Notes: generated by a model from the sequence alone, not told the origin. A stretch of 64,000 nucleotides of DNA from Parablautia intestinalis (GCA_003612395.1 RAYQ01000001.1:310001-374000), one strand, 5' to 3'. Counted from the stretch's first letter, positions 9,373-20,014 are shown. A program made the numbers and translations.

Positions 9373-10077
9373 CTACTGCTGTCTGCGACGCAGAAATTCC
9401 ATATAGGCATCCGTAAAAGCGCTGTATTTCTGCTTTGCCATCAAAATGGTTTCTCCGTTTTTAATCTGTATATTTCCGGTGTCGTACCCTTTTACCGCAT
9501 TTAAATTCACCAGATAACCTCTGTGGCAGCGAAAAAAGTCATCTCCCAACACTGCCTCAAGTTCACTCATCCTGGCATAATAGGAAATTTGTTCCTCCTT
9601 CAAGTGCAGCACTATCTTTCTGCCTTCGTTTTCCGCATACAGAATACTCTCCTTGGGAACATTCCGATATAAACCTTTCACACGTATCACCAGTGGTTCC
9701 GAATGTTTCCGGGGTTCACACTCTGCAACCGCCTGATTCAGCACCCGGAAAAATTTCTCTTCATTTATGGGTTTAAGCAGGTATTGAAAGGCCTGCACAT
9801 CAAAAGCATCAAAAACGTATTCCTTAAGAGCCGTCACAAACACAATTACCGCCCCGGACTCCTGCCGAAGGCTTCTGGCTGTATCAATTCCACTCATTTC
9901 TTTTAAATCAATGTCCAGAAAATAGATATCAAATCCTTTTCCTTTTTTCAGCAGTTCCTCCCCTGAGGAAAAAACCTCTATCCGGCAGTTCTTTCGGTCC
10001 GCAATTCCTCTTTCTATCAATCGCTTCAGATATTCTCCCATGCTTTTTTCATCTTCGCAAATGGCAACTCGAAGCAT
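9373..10077 (-). CDS. LytTR response regulator (AgrA/ComE type)
   Basis: About 234 residues from MLRVAICEDE. The receiver domain at 1-120 has the acidic pocket ICEDE, the phosphoacceptor in YFLDIDL, and FVTALKEYVFDAFDVQAFQYLLKP. A LytTR domain at about 135-230 (ENEGRKIVLHLKEEQISYYA, FFRCHRGYLVNLNAVKGYD) binds DNA. No histidine kinase is adjacent. An in-frame upstream start would add 17 residues but makes a poor receiver N-terminus. It lies between two uncharacterised genes that it may regulate. Confidence 0.9.
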   Translation of the reverse strand: MLRVAICEDEKSMGEYLKRLIERGIADRKNCRIEVFSSGEELLKKGKGFDIYFLDIDLKEMSGIDTARSLRQESGAVIVFVTALKEYVFDAFDVQAFQYLLKPINEEKFFRVLNQAVAECEPRKHSEPLVIRVKGLYRNVPKESILYAENEGRKIVLHLKEEQISYYARMSELEAVLGDDFFRCHRGYLVNLNAVKGYDTGNIQIKNGETILMAKQKYSAFTDAYMEFLRRRQQ

Positions 10078-10288
10078 ATTCTGATAACCATGTCCTTTCT
10101 TCTGTCTGTAAGCCGGGGACACAGCCAATATTTCATCCCCCTATGTCTATATATTTATATCGGTAATTTTTTTCAAACCTAAAATTATTTTGTAATAAAA
10201 AGATTATTTTTTGTAATCAATGACCGGCATTTACAGCGCTCCGGCCCAAAACCCTGCATTTACCACACAGTCTGTCTTTGCAGCCGCC

Positions 10289-10981
10289 TTAACCCTTTGC
10301 CGGATCGGGGGTAAGCAGGAGTCTTGCAAAGCTGATGGACTGTGCCATGCTCTGTGCTGCAAACATCCCTTCATAATCTCCCCTCCGGACGGCTGCTTCC
10401 TTTAATACCTGCCCCATTATCTTTTCTTCCATGGCAGCTTCGTTTTGCTGCTCTATATATTTTTTGTGCCTTTTGGCACGCTTCTCCCAAAAGCTGTCCT
10501 CCGATTCTTCCTCAAAAATACTGCTCCCTTTTCCTCCCCGGAATCCCATATTCCAGCCTTCCCCGTGGTATTCCTCTTTGGTTTCTCCAAAATGATGTAC
10601 GGAAAAGCTCCCTCCGCAGATGCCTGCCCAGGGGTCGTTAAAAGAAAAATTAGCCTTCAGCGTATCTAACACCCACTTTTCATAGTCAGGATCCTTTTTC
10701 ATAGCCTCAAATCCCTTATCCGTAATGTGAATAGCGACACAGCTCATTGCCTGAGAAGGATGCATTGGAATTTGGGATATTTTTTGATGGATATACTGCT
10801 TATACTCCTCCAGTGTCATATCCTCTGTGGACAAAGCATCTGCATTCCTGCTTTTATCCAGTGACGCCACCGTATCCCGAAAGCCAAAAACCCCCTTTGC
10901 GTTCGCGCCTGCAAGCCGGCTTTGCAAAAAACCGCTGCAGGCCCTTGTCATACTGTTTACAAAAATATCATTGTCCCCCAT
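10289..10981 (-). CDS. uncharacterised 230-aa protein
   Basis: No signal peptide or membrane segment. It contains MTLEEYKQYIHQKISQIPMH, then a Gly/aromatic-rich middle (NDPWAGICGGSFSVHHFGE, GWNMGFRGGKGSS) and a helical charged C-terminus. I believe this family recurs in Lachnospiraceae next to proteins like the 245-aa gene at 8574, but I know no function. A strong GGAGGGG lies 5 nt before the ATG. Confidence 0.55.
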   Translation of the reverse strand: MGDNDIFVNSMTRACSGFLQSRLAGANAKGVFGFRDTVASLDKSRNADALSTEDMTLEEYKQYIHQKISQIPMHPSQAMSCVAIHITDKGFEAMKKDPDYEKWVLDTLKANFSFNDPWAGICGGSFSVHHFGETKEEYHGEGWNMGFRGGKGSSIFEEESEDSFWEKRAKRHKKYIEQQNEAAMEEKIMGQVLKEAAVRRGDYEGMFAAQSMAQSISFARLLLTPDPAKG

Positions 10982-11433
10982 CTATTCCCCTCCTTATGCT
11001 TTTTCATGCAGCTTATTTTATACCCGGACAAAAGTCAAATTTTTTTCCTTCCGTCAAACAGCAAAAGCACATTATCAAAGTTTTCAATCCCTTGAAAATG
11101 CGCTTTCCATAGCTCCCCTTTTGACGATAAATATATCGTTCTTTATGGAAGGTTACTTTAGTTGCTTTATACGAAATCACTTAATTTTGTCATTAAAGCT
11201 CCTGCCTTGCTTCAGGTACCATGCTGCCCCACCTCCTGCAGCGGAGTTGTTGACTTTTGAGGAAGGTAATTTCAGACACACTCCGAATATCTCATGGCGG
11301 ACGATTGACTTTTAGGTGGAACCATTTATAATGAAAAGCAGGCAGCGAAAGGTGCTTTCCGCCCGTATTTATTCTATACAGAATACACTTTAAACACATA
11401 TAATTTTAGCCTGATAAGGCATGGGGGAATACT
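10982..11433. other. 450-base intergenic region between divergent genes
   Basis: Separates the divergent 230-aa gene and the DUF3160 lipoprotein gene, so it should contain both promoters. No RNA gene, repeat or strong hairpin was recognised. Open frames here lack ribosome sites and look accidental. Confidence 0.4.
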
Positions 11434-13674
11434 GTGAAAAAAAGAAAAAACCTAAAAAAATTCGTCATTTTGTCCACACTGTCTTTCAGTATGGTCATTA
11501 ACCTGTTAAGCGGCTGTTCTCTTCAAAAAAATTCCGAAGAAAACGCCTTTGACACGTCAGCTCAGGATACGGACATATCCGCAGATGCAGACATGCCGCC
11601 TAAAGCAGTGGAAAACGCCGATTTACAGCCAGATCCGGCTCCACAGTCTTTTTCAGTCACCAGGCCTTCCCTTCTTGCTGGCGGCACAAGTGTGGATGCC
11701 GGCAGTGTAACTCCCTGCATTCAGGCATACACCATCCATCCTGACCTAAGCAACATTTCCAATTTACAGCAATTTTATCTTCCGGAGGAAGCCGCAGATA
11801 AGCTGGCAAGGAACGGATTTGTGGTTCAGGGCCGGGCCTGCAATGAATTTTTTGAACTGTACGAGATGAACAGGTATGCTCAGATTCCCAACTTCGTCAC
11901 GGTCGATTCCCTGATGCACACTTACCATCTGTATTTCAGCTATCTGCTGAAAAATATTGAAAGAACTTATCTGTCAGAGAACCTTGCCCTGTTAAGCAGG
12001 CAGATGCTTGCCATAAGCGCCGCCCAATATGATCAGTTAAAGGACAGTCAGTGGGAATCTGCCGCAAGACGCAACGTTGCTTTTTTTACGGTAGGTGCAA
12101 AGCTGTTAGACGATGGCACGCAGGTTCCTGATTACGTTAAAGACACAGTTTCCTTTGAGCTTGAGAGTATTGATCAGGCCGGGGGCCTTTCCATGTCAGA
12201 GTTAGCAGAAGATTTTGAGGATTATTCCCAATATATTCCCCGGGGATATTATGAGGGCGATGACGCGCTTTCACAATATTTCAAGGCAATGATGTGGTAT
12301 GGCAGAATTCACTTCCCTCAGGATAAGGAGGATATGAACCGAAGCGCCCTCCTGATGACCATTGCCCTTTCAGAAGATCCGCAAGTCTATGAGCTTTGGG
12401 AATCCATTTACGCCGTAACGTCCTTTTTCGCAGGAGCCAGTGACGACAACGGCGTATGTGAATATGCTCCTGTTATTGCCCGGGCCTATGGAGATAATTT
12501 TACTCTTACCGCCCTGTCAAAAGATGACGATGCTTTTTCCCGGTTCCAGGAGCTGATTGCCACGCTGCCTGCACCGCAAATTAATTCCATTCCCATTGAT
12601 GACGGGGAGGATAACGTTATTCCGGGTTTCCGGTTCATGGGACAGCGCTTTACCATTGATGCCTCCATTATGCAAAATCTCATTTACCAGCGGGTAGGTG
12701 AAAACAGTTCGGGCAAACGGCGTATGCTCCCTGATGTGCTTGACCTTCCGGCAGCCTTAGGCAGCGATACCGCCCTGCGTATACTGGAGGAAGGCGGCGC
12801 GGCAGATTACGCAGATTATTCCCGGAATATGGATATGTTAAGGCAGGCCCTTTCAGACGATAATGCGGCTTTATGGTCCGCCAGCTTATACGCCAGCTGG
12901 TTAAATACCCTTCGCCCTCTTCTCGCTGTAAAAGGAGAGGGATATCCCATTTTTATGCAAAATGAAGAATGGCTGAAAAAGGATCTGGAATGTTTTGCCG
13001 GCAGCTTTACGGAATTAAAGCACGACACCATACTCTACTCCAAACAGGTACTGGCAGAAATGGGGGGCGGTGAAGAGGAACGGGATGACCGTGGATATGT
13101 GGAGCCTGAGCCTCTGGTATATGCAAGATTTATCTCCCTGGCCGATCAGACCTCCCAAGGCCTTATGGCATACGGAATGCTGACGGATGAGGATAAGGAA
13201 AATCTTTCGCGTTTATCTTACATTGCAAACCAGCTGCTTGTCATTTCCAATAAAGAGCTTGCAGATGAGCTTTTAACGGATGAAGAATATGAATTTATCC
13301 GATACTATGGCGGTACCATCGAGCATTTCTGGTATGAAACCATAAAAAACGAAGGCGCTTCCGAATCTATTTCCACCCAGGAATACCCGGCCGCAGTCGT
13401 GGTGGATATAGCCACCGATCCCAATGGTGAAATACTGGAAGCCGCCACCGACAACCCATCTGACATTTATGTTGTGGTAAAAGTTGACGGCGCACTTAAA
13501 ATTGCAAGAGGAACCGTATTTTCCTTCTACCAGTTTACATGGCCTTTAAGCGACAGACTAACCGATGCCAAATGGAGACAGATGATGGGAATAGCGCCTG
13601 ACGAGACCGGCTATTATAACTATGACTTTTCTCTGCCAAAGCCGGCCTGGACAGACAGCTACCGGTGTGATTAG
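11434..13674 (+). CDS. DUF3160 family lipoprotein
   Basis: 746 residues from GTG 11434 with GGGGGAA upstream. A lipoprotein signal ends at the Cys of NLLSGC (about residue 28). After an acidic Ser/Asp-rich linker comes a DUF3160 domain over most of the length, recognised from FYLPEEAADKLARNGFVVQG, FVTVDSLMHTYHLYFSYLL and the Trp-rich C-terminus. DUF3160 proteins are extracytoplasmic and of unknown activity. The next gene, a CapA-like protein 46 nt downstream, suggests a shared envelope role. Confidence 0.88.
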   Translation: MKKRKNLKKFVILSTLSFSMVINLLSGCSLQKNSEENAFDTSAQDTDISADADMPPKAVENADLQPDPAPQSFSVTRPSLLAGGTSVDAGSVTPCIQAYTIHPDLSNISNLQQFYLPEEAADKLARNGFVVQGRACNEFFELYEMNRYAQIPNFVTVDSLMHTYHLYFSYLLKNIERTYLSENLALLSRQMLAISAAQYDQLKDSQWESAARRNVAFFTVGAKLLDDGTQVPDYVKDTVSFELESIDQAGGLSMSELAEDFEDYSQYIPRGYYEGDDALSQYFKAMMWYGRIHFPQDKEDMNRSALLMTIALSEDPQVYELWESIYAVTSFFAGASDDNGVCEYAPVIARAYGDNFTLTALSKDDDAFSRFQELIATLPAPQINSIPIDDGEDNVIPGFRFMGQRFTIDASIMQNLIYQRVGENSSGKRRMLPDVLDLPAALGSDTALRILEEGGAADYADYSRNMDMLRQALSDDNAALWSASLYASWLNTLRPLLAVKGEGYPIFMQNEEWLKKDLECFAGSFTELKHDTILYSKQVLAEMGGGEEERDDRGYVEPEPLVYARFISLADQTSQGLMAYGMLTDEDKENLSRLSYIANQLLVISNKELADELLTDEEYEFIRYYGGTIEHFWYETIKNEGASESISTQEYPAAVVVDIATDPNGEILEAATDNPSDIYVVVKVDGALKIARGTVFSFYQFTWPLSDRLTDAKWRQMMGIAPDETGYYNYDFSLPKPAWTDSYRCD

Positions 13675-13720
13675 TACAACGAATAATTAATTCCTGACTC
13701 ATTGCCAGCGGAAATAAATT

Positions 13721-15271
13721 ATGAAAAACGAATACCACATAAAAAAAATATTGGTGACTATCATGGCGCTGGCATGTGTCGGCGCCGTTTTTGGGCTGGC
13801 AGGAGATATCCTCTGTGCCAAAGGCATCCTTCTGCCCAAATGGGTGCAGTGGGAAAGCGGAACATACTATGCCAGTCCGGTTTCCTGTCAGATTGAATTA
13901 ACTCATAAATCCGTCAGCATCCTCCATGACGGTGATGTCATCTGGACATCTCCCGATGAAGTAAAAGTCCAGCAGGTACTGTCCTGTGACATTGACGGCG
14001 ATGAAGATGACGAGCTGGTTTTACTTTGCTGGAAAAAGGGACGGTTTGGCAGCTATAAACCCTTCTGGGTGGAAAAAGATGCGCCCGTGTGGTCCCAGCA
14101 TGTTTTTGTGTACGAATATGAGGCCGGGGAAATTGTGCCTAAATGGATGTCCTCTTATCTGGGGCAAAATGTATCTCACATAGAGGCTGGGGAAGGCAAA
14201 GGTAAAGAAGGAGCAGAAAGCGCTTTTCCGATCCGCCTTCTGCTGACAGATACGGAGGGTCTAATCACCAGCTGGATATGGGATTCCTGGGGCTTTAAAA
14301 AGGAGGACACAGAAGTATCCTTTGCTGTGTTCGGCGATAATCTCATTCATGAATCCATCTACACCTATGGCCTGCATCATGGCGGGTCATTTGATTTTCT
14401 CTTTGAAAATGTAAAAGATCTGATTTCTGACAGCGACATTTCCGTTATCAACCAGGAAACGCCCTTTACGGACAATCCGTCACTGTACAGTGATTACCCA
14501 AGATTTGGCACTCCCCTAAGCGTAGGGCAGGCAATTGCAGATGCCGGTTTTGACTTAGTCACCTGTGCAACCAATCACGCTCTGGATCAGGGCGAACATG
14601 GCATTTGTGTCACAAAAGATTTTTTTGATTCCCGCAATATCCTTTGTTTGGGTATCGATCCCAAAGGCGATTCCTTGGGCGATTGCCGCCCTTGTGATGC
14701 TTATCCTTATGGAGACATTTCACCCACAGACGAACAGTCCCGTCAGACTTATGACATATTGGAGAAGAAGGGGATTCGATTTGCTCTGTTTAACTACTCC
14801 TATGGCACAAACGGCATAAAAATCCCTGAGGATAATCCCCATATGGTTCACCTGTTAGACAGGGAAGAAGAAATCAAAAGCGATATAAAGCAGGCAAAAG
14901 CCGAAACAGATTTTGTGATAGTTTTTGTCCACTGGGGCACGGAAAATTCTTCCCAGACAGACGAATTTCAGCAGAAATGGGCGCAAATATTTTTAGGCAG
15001 CGGGGTGGATGTGGTGATCGGTACACATCCCCACGTACTGCAGCCCTTCGAAATGCTTACGGATGGAAACGGTCATCAAATGCTGGTTTACTACTCCATC
15101 GGCAACTTCGTCAGTGCCCAGCCCGAAAAGTCATGTGTAAAAGGCGGTGTGGCGCGCTTTACCGTATCGCTTTCTTCCGCCGGATATAAAGTCACGGATT
15201 ATACCCTGCTGCCCCTTACTATTATCAGGGAAGATGACGGCAGATATACGGTAAAGCCAAAGGCGCCATAA
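13721..15271 (+). CDS. CapA family protein (PgsA-type metallophosphatase fold)
   Basis: 516 residues. An N-terminal membrane anchor (LVTIMALACVGAVFGLAGDIL) is followed by a domain of about 180 residues with a DIDGDEDDELVL calcium-type loop, then a CapA domain at about 200-500. Motifs seen are AVFGDNLIHES, NQETPF, CATNHALDQG, FVHWGTENS and IGTHPHVLQPFE, the metal ligands of the calcineurin-like CapA fold. CapA proteins belong to poly-gamma-glutamate capsule export systems, but PgsB/C homologues are absent, so an envelope hydrolase role is all that can be said. Likely cotranscribed with the DUF3160 gene. Confidence 0.9.
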   Translation: MKNEYHIKKILVTIMALACVGAVFGLAGDILCAKGILLPKWVQWESGTYYASPVSCQIELTHKSVSILHDGDVIWTSPDEVKVQQVLSCDIDGDEDDELVLLCWKKGRFGSYKPFWVEKDAPVWSQHVFVYEYEAGEIVPKWMSSYLGQNVSHIEAGEGKGKEGAESAFPIRLLLTDTEGLITSWIWDSWGFKKEDTEVSFAVFGDNLIHESIYTYGLHHGGSFDFLFENVKDLISDSDISVINQETPFTDNPSLYSDYPRFGTPLSVGQAIADAGFDLVTCATNHALDQGEHGICVTKDFFDSRNILCLGIDPKGDSLGDCRPCDAYPYGDISPTDEQSRQTYDILEKKGIRFALFNYSYGTNGIKIPEDNPHMVHLLDREEEIKSDIKQAKAETDFVIVFVHWGTENSSQTDEFQQKWAQIFLGSGVDVVIGTHPHVLQPFEMLTDGNGHQMLVYYSIGNFVSAQPEKSCVKGGVARFTVSLSSAGYKVTDYTLLPLTIIREDDGRYTVKPKAP

Positions 15272-15281
15272 TTTTCTATAA

Positions 15282-15314
15282 AGCGGTAAAATATATCCCA
15301 ACCGTTTTACCGCT
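15282..15314. terminator. hairpin after the CapA gene
   Basis: 10-bp perfect stem AGCGGTAAAA / TTTTACCGCT with a 13-nt loop, 10 nt after the capA-like stop and between convergent genes. The T-run is part of the stem rather than after it, so termination is likely but not certain. Confidence 0.55.
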
Positions 15315-15340
15315 ATGCCTTTGCTCCCTGGTACTACGTA

Positions 15341-16174
15341 CTAGCAGCCGTAAGGTAGTGGCACTTCATCCCCGCTGTGCACATACACAAGCTTCTCCCC
15401 CATAATCTCCTTCATCAGCTGATAGGGGTGCTCCCCTGTGCAATGACCCGTATAAAATATACTGCTGCTCTTTTTCAGTTGGCCAGCCGTTTCCTTTATC
15501 ATTTCTATATCCTCTTTTGTGTAGCCGGATTTTTTTCTCATATGGAAGCCACTGATCACCGCATCCGGATCCTTCCCGTATATTTCCCTGTATCTTTCAA
15601 GAATATTTAAAATGCCGTTGTGGGCACAGCCTGACATCAAGATTCTTTTCCCGTTCTGGGTGATAACAAGATACTGCTCATGTCTAAAATCATCCTGGTA
15701 AAATTCTCCGTTCTTTTTTACCTTCAGTTCCCTGTTGCCGGCAGGCCAGCTTTTTCTGCCTGTCACATTGGTAAAAAGAGAAATTTCATCATCGATTTCT
15801 CTGTCCCCCTCCAGCAGATCTGCCTGCAAAAGCCCTCCTATCCCGGGATCCATTCCTATGTATTTTTCCATCCCTTTATTCTTATGATAATATGCCTCCT
15901 TCGCCAGTTTCTGCATCAGAATTTTTGCATCAGGATTTTCACGGACAAAGGCAGGTAATCCGTCTGTATGATCGTAGTGCCCGTGACTTATAAACACCAT
16001 ATCTATCTGCGTTAAGTCCACCCCCAGTATACGGGCATTTTCCGCAAAGATACAGGATGCACCTGTATCTACAAGAAGCTTATGCTTCCTGGTTTCCACA
16101 TAAAAGCTCAGCCCGTGTTCAAATAAACAATGCCTGCTGCCTTCCGTATTTTCAACTAAATTTATAATTCTCAT
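15341..16174 (-). CDS. metallo-beta-lactamase-fold hydrolase
   Basis: 277 residues from MRIINLVENTEG (GGGGG 7 nt before this ATG). The metal site HGHYDHTDGLP is near residue 70, with LLVDTGAS ahead and MSGCAHNGI and FYTGHCTGEH after. This is the subgroup once annotated as dihydropterin/methanopterin-type MBL hydrolases, cytoplasmic with two metal ions. The substrate is unknown. Monocistronic, convergent with capA. Confidence 0.88.
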   Translation of the reverse strand: MRIINLVENTEGSRHCLFEHGLSFYVETRKHKLLVDTGASCIFAENARILGVDLTQIDMVFISHGHYDHTDGLPAFVRENPDAKILMQKLAKEAYYHKNKGMEKYIGMDPGIGGLLQADLLEGDREIDDEISLFTNVTGRKSWPAGNRELKVKKNGEFYQDDFRHEQYLVITQNGKRILMSGCAHNGILNILERYREIYGKDPDAVISGFHMRKKSGYTKEDIEMIKETAGQLKKSSSIFYTGHCTGEHPYQLMKEIMGEKLVYVHSGDEVPLPYGC

Positions 16175-16281
16175 AATCATACCCCCTTATCCCGGCCATG
16201 CCATTCATTTCATCCTATCAGCAGGACCTTATTATACCGCAAACTGCCGGATTGTGTAACCCCTCATCCCTAACCCTATAA

Positions 16282-16310
16282 TTGACAACCCTTAACCAGT
16301 AATATACTAT
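16282..16310 (+). promoter_or_regulatory. probable promoter of the nucleoside hydrolase gene
   Basis: TTGACA with a 17-nt spacer to TACTAT; a better -10 (TATAAT) overlaps at 16308-16313 but would give a 20-nt spacer. The start codon is at 16354. Confidence 0.55.
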
Positions 16311-16353
16311 AATAGGTAAAAACAGGTATTATCTGAAAGAATGGGGGATTCCT

Positions 16354-17328
16354 ATGAGTAAAAAAACGATACAGGATTGGGACGAAATTATCGGTATAAA
16401 GCCAAAGAAAAAGCAAATGGATTATGCCAGGCTGCTTACACGTTTAGAAAAGCCAAAGGGACCGGCAGATGTTATTTTAGACACCGACACCTACAATGAA
16501 ATTGATGACCAGTTTGCCTTGGCATATTTAATAAAATCAGAAGAAAAACTAAATCTTCAGGCCATCTATGCAGCTCCCTTTTATAATCATCATTCCGAAA
16601 GCCCGCAGGACGGCATGGAAAAAAGCTACCACGAAATTTTAAAAGTCCTGGACCTTATGGGGAGCAGGGAATTTAAAGATGTTACCTACAAAGGCTCTAC
16701 AGGCTATCTGCCAGGCGAGGAGAAAGCCGTCATCTCACCGGCTGCCCGGGATCTGGTACGGCGCGCAATGGAAAGAGATGAAAATAACCCCCTTTATGTA
16801 GTGGCAATTGGCGCCATCACGAATATTGCCTCAGCCATTTTGTTGCAGCCGGCCATCATAAATAAAATCGTGGTCATATGGCTTGGCGGGAACTCTCTTG
16901 ACTGGCATAGCAACCGTGAGTTTAATCTCTATCAGGATATTGCCGCCGCAAGAGTCGTGTTTGGCTGCGGCGTTCCCCTTGTACAGCTTCCCTGCATGGG
17001 AGTTGTATCTGCCTTTGTCACCACCGGTCCGGAATTAACCTACTGGCTTAAGGGTAAAAATGCCCTGTGTGATTATCTCCTTGAAAATACGGTTAAAGAA
17101 GCGGAGCTGGTAGGACAGGGAAAATGCTGGAGCCGCACCATTTGGGATGTTACGGCAGTGGCATGGTTATTAGATGAACGCTTTATGTTTGAACGGTTAG
17201 AGCCAAGCCCCATTCCTGAATATGATGACAAATGGGCCTTTGACAGGACAAGACATTTTATCAAATACGTCTATGGCATAAACCGTGATCCGCTATTTGA
17301 AGATTTATTTACGAAGCTGGCTAAATAA
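16354..17328 (+). CDS. inosine-uridine-preferring type nucleoside hydrolase
   Basis: 324 residues. The N-terminal calcium-binding aspartate cluster is DVILDTDTYNEIDDQFAL at about residues 39-56, the family hallmark. Later VVAIGAITNIASAI and the DVTAVAW segment complete the site. It cleaves the N-glycosidic bond of nucleosides to base plus ribose. The next gene is a ribokinase, so ribose released here can be phosphorylated. SD is GGGGG, 7 nt before the ATG. Confidence 0.93.
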   Translation: MSKKTIQDWDEIIGIKPKKKQMDYARLLTRLEKPKGPADVILDTDTYNEIDDQFALAYLIKSEEKLNLQAIYAAPFYNHHSESPQDGMEKSYHEILKVLDLMGSREFKDVTYKGSTGYLPGEEKAVISPAARDLVRRAMERDENNPLYVVAIGAITNIASAILLQPAIINKIVVIWLGGNSLDWHSNREFNLYQDIAAARVVFGCGVPLVQLPCMGVVSAFVTTGPELTYWLKGKNALCDYLLENTVKEAELVGQGKCWSRTIWDVTAVAWLLDERFMFERLEPSPIPEYDDKWAFDRTRHFIKYVYGINRDPLFEDLFTKLAK

Positions 17329-17425
17329 ATTATTCATCCCTTATCAGATTTTGGGAATATGCACTCATTCAAGCTTTTATTACTATTTGTGCCGCAAACC
17401 GTAAGGCGGCGGAAGGGAGATTCGT

Positions 17426-18337
17426 ATGAAAAAATTACTGGTTATCGGAAGTCTTAATCTGGATATGGTTGTCAATGTAGATCACACGCCTGCCACGGGA
17501 GAAACCATTCTAAGTGATAAAATGAATCTGGTCCCGGGAGGCAAAGGTGCCAATCAGGCGTATGCAGCCGGACGCCTCGGTGCAGACGTAACCATGTTAG
17601 GCGCCATCGGCAGTGATACCTATGGAGATATCCAAATCGAAAGTCTGAAAAAAGCCGGCGTAAATGTTTCCGGATTAATCAGGCGCAAAGAAGAAAACAC
17701 CGGTATTGCCCTGATTACGGTAAACAAGGAGGGGGACAACAGCATTGTTGTTGTTTCCGGCGCCAATGGTACCCTCTCCTGTGAGGATATCGACCAATAC
17801 AGCAGCCTGCTGCAGGAAGCAGATATTATCTTATTTCAGCTGGAAATTCCCATTGAAACCGTACTATATGCTGCAAAGAAAGCCAAAGCCCTTGGAAAAA
17901 CAGTGATTCTTGATCCGGCTCCCGTTCCAAAAGATTTTCCAGATGAACTGTACCGCTATGTAGACATATTAAAGCCCAATGAAACAGAGCTCCAAATGTT
18001 GACAAAAGTAAGCGATATGGAAAACCGCCTTTGTGAGGCCGCCGGTCTTTTAAAAGAAAAGGGTGTAAAAAATCTTTTGGTCACCCTTGGTGAAAACGGC
18101 GTATATCTGGATGCAGAAGAAACAGGCGTATGCCAAATTCCCGCCATAAAGGTGGATGCCGTGGACACTACCGCAGCGGGAGATTCCTTTACTGCCGCCC
18201 TGGCAGTTATGCTTGCCCGGGGAAAGACATTGAAAGAGGCGGCTGCTTTTGCAAATCATGTCTCCGCCATTGTCGTTACCCGTAAGGGCGCACAATCCTC
18301 CATACCCTCTTTGAGCGAGGTTCAAAAATTCATATAA
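17426..18337 (+). CDS. rbsK: ribokinase (PfkB family)
   Basis: 303 residues. PfkB signature 1 is VPGGKGANQAYAAGRLGADV at about 37-56 and signature 2 is DAVDTTAAGDSFTAALAV, with the catalytic base Asp253. NLDM at 11-14 and the family length fit ribokinase, which makes ribose 5-phosphate from ribose and ATP. It follows the nucleoside hydrolase by 97 nt and precedes an arabinofuranosidase gene, forming a pentose salvage block. A related sugar kinase specificity cannot be excluded. Confidence 0.93.
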   Translation: MKKLLVIGSLNLDMVVNVDHTPATGETILSDKMNLVPGGKGANQAYAAGRLGADVTMLGAIGSDTYGDIQIESLKKAGVNVSGLIRRKEENTGIALITVNKEGDNSIVVVSGANGTLSCEDIDQYSSLLQEADIILFQLEIPIETVLYAAKKAKALGKTVILDPAPVPKDFPDELYRYVDILKPNETELQMLTKVSDMENRLCEAAGLLKEKGVKNLLVTLGENGVYLDAEETGVCQIPAIKVDAVDTTAAGDSFTAALAVMLARGKTLKEAAAFANHVSAIVVTRKGAQSSIPSLSEVQKFI

Positions 18338-18380
18338 TATACCTTTTTCTAAAATATTTTAAATATAATAGTCATATTGA

Positions 18381-18409
18381 TTGAACATAACTTTCAATTC
18401 TGTTATAGT
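18381..18409 (+). promoter_or_regulatory. promoter of the first GH51 gene
   Basis: TTGAAC, 17-nt spacer, TATAGT, 55 nt before the ATG at 18464. It suggests separate control from rbsK. Confidence 0.65.
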
Positions 18410-18463
18410 AAAATTATCTATGAAATTTCTGAAAGGATATTCTTTAAGAAAGAGGTAACGACT

Positions 18464-19981
18464 ATGGCAAAATTAATGATCAATGAAAAAAGAAAAAAAG
18501 GCCACATTAATCCTGAAATTTACGGGCATTTCGCCGAGCATCTCGGAAGATGCATTTACGAAGGCCTTTATGTGGGGGAGCACTCTGATATTCCCAATGT
18601 AAACGGCATGAGAAAGGATGTGGTGGATGCTCTGAAGGAAATGAAAATCCCCGTTCTGCGCTGGCCGGGCGGATGCTTTGCAGATGAGTACCACTGGAAG
18701 GACGGTATCGGTCCAAAGGAAACCCGCAAGCGCATGATCAACACCCACTGGGGCGGAGTAATTGAGGATAACAGCTTCGGCACCCATGAGTTTTTTGAGC
18801 TTTGCAGGCAACTTGGCTGTAAGACTTACGTAAACGGCAATGTAGGCAGCGGCACCGTACAGGAGATGAGCGAATGGGTGGAGTACATTACATTTAACGG
18901 CGTATCTCCCATGGCCGATGAGCGCAGGCAAAATGGCCATGATGCCCCCTGGCAGCTCGACTACTTTGGGGTAGGCAATGAAAACTGGGGCTGCGGCGGC
19001 AATATGACGCCGGAATATTACGGTAACCTGTACAGAAGATACCAAACCTATGTAAGGCAGTACGATCCCTCCCATCCCATCCGGAAAATCTGCTGCGGAG
19101 CCAATGTAGCCGATTACTTCTGGACCAAAGGCGTGCTAAAGACCTGCTTTCAGGCTCCTCAGCCCGGCCCTGAAAACGGACCTTTGTTAGACGGCCTTTC
19201 CCTTCACTACTATGTTCACCCGGAAGGCTGGCAGCAAAAGGGCAGCGCAACGGATTTTGACGATAGCGTCTGGTACAAGACTCTGGCCAAAGCCAAATAT
19301 ATAGAAGAACTGATTTTACGGCACAGCGCCATTATGGACGAATACGATCCGGAAAAGAAAATCGGCATGATAGTGGATGAGTGGGGCTGCTGGTTTAACG
19401 TGGAGCCGGGCACTAATCCCGGATTCTTATACCAGCAAAATACCATGCGGGATGCTCTTGTGGCGGGCATATCCTTAAATATCTTCAACAAGCACTGCGA
19501 CCGCGTAAAGATGGCGTGCATTGCCCAGATGGTCAATGTACTGCAGTCTGTGATCCTGACGGAAGGACCTAAAATGCTCCTGACTCCTACCTACCATGTA
19601 TTTCATATGTACAGACATCATCAGGATGCGGAACTGTTAGACAGCTATATAGACGGGAACAAAATTATCGGCACGCAGGAAGAATACCAGGTACCCTTCC
19701 TTGATGAATCTGTGTCCGTAAGCAGGGATGGAACCATAAACGTAACTTTAAATAACCTGTCCGTAACAGAGGATGCGCCAATGGAAATTTCTTTTGCCAG
19801 ATTAAACCCCACCGATGTCACTGCTGCCATCCTGACAGGAGATATGCAGGCGCACAATACCTTTGATTCTCCGGAAAACGTAAAGGAAGTTCCCTTTACC
19901 GCCTACGAAGTAAGGGATGGCAGCATTTTCTTTACCGCTCCCGCCTGCAGTGTAATCAGCTTTTGCATCAAAGAAGCATAA
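18464..19981 (+). CDS. alpha-L-arabinofuranosidase, GH51 (first copy)
   Basis: 505 residues from [12 protein letters not shown], chosen because AAAGAGG precedes this ATG; a longer in-frame reading is inside the promoter. GH51 TIM barrel with the acid/base Glu173 in FGVGNENWG and the nucleophile Glu306 in MIVDEWGCW, plus [13 protein letters not shown] and a C-terminal beta domain. No signal peptide, so it acts in the cytoplasm on imported arabino-oligosaccharides. It differs in sequence from the second GH51 gene at 20438, which suggests different linkage preference. Confidence 0.95.
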   Translation: MAKLMINEKRKKGHINPEIYGHFAEHLGRCIYEGLYVGEHSDIPNVNGMRKDVVDALKEMKIPVLRWPGGCFADEYHWKDGIGPKETRKRMINTHWGGVIEDNSFGTHEFFELCRQLGCKTYVNGNVGSGTVQEMSEWVEYITFNGVSPMADERRQNGHDAPWQLDYFGVGNENWGCGGNMTPEYYGNLYRRYQTYVRQYDPSHPIRKICCGANVADYFWTKGVLKTCFQAPQPGPENGPLLDGLSLHYYVHPEGWQQKGSATDFDDSVWYKTLAKAKYIEELILRHSAIMDEYDPEKKIGMIVDEWGCWFNVEPGTNPGFLYQQNTMRDALVAGISLNIFNKHCDRVKMACIAQMVNVLQSVILTEGPKMLLTPTYHVFHMYRHHQDAELLDSYIDGNKIIGTQEEYQVPFLDESVSVSRDGTINVTLNNLSVTEDAPMEISFARLNPTDVTAAILTGDMQAHNTFDSPENVKEVPFTAYEVRDGSIFFTAPACSVISFCIKEA

Positions 19982-20014
19982 AGAAAGTATACAGATTAGG
20001 GAAAGGAGATTTTA

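Noticed and set aside
8463-10288. LytTR-binding direct repeats in the regulator promoters
   Set aside because: Loose A/T-rich repeats near 10,180-10,215 do not match the known spaced motif well enough to call.
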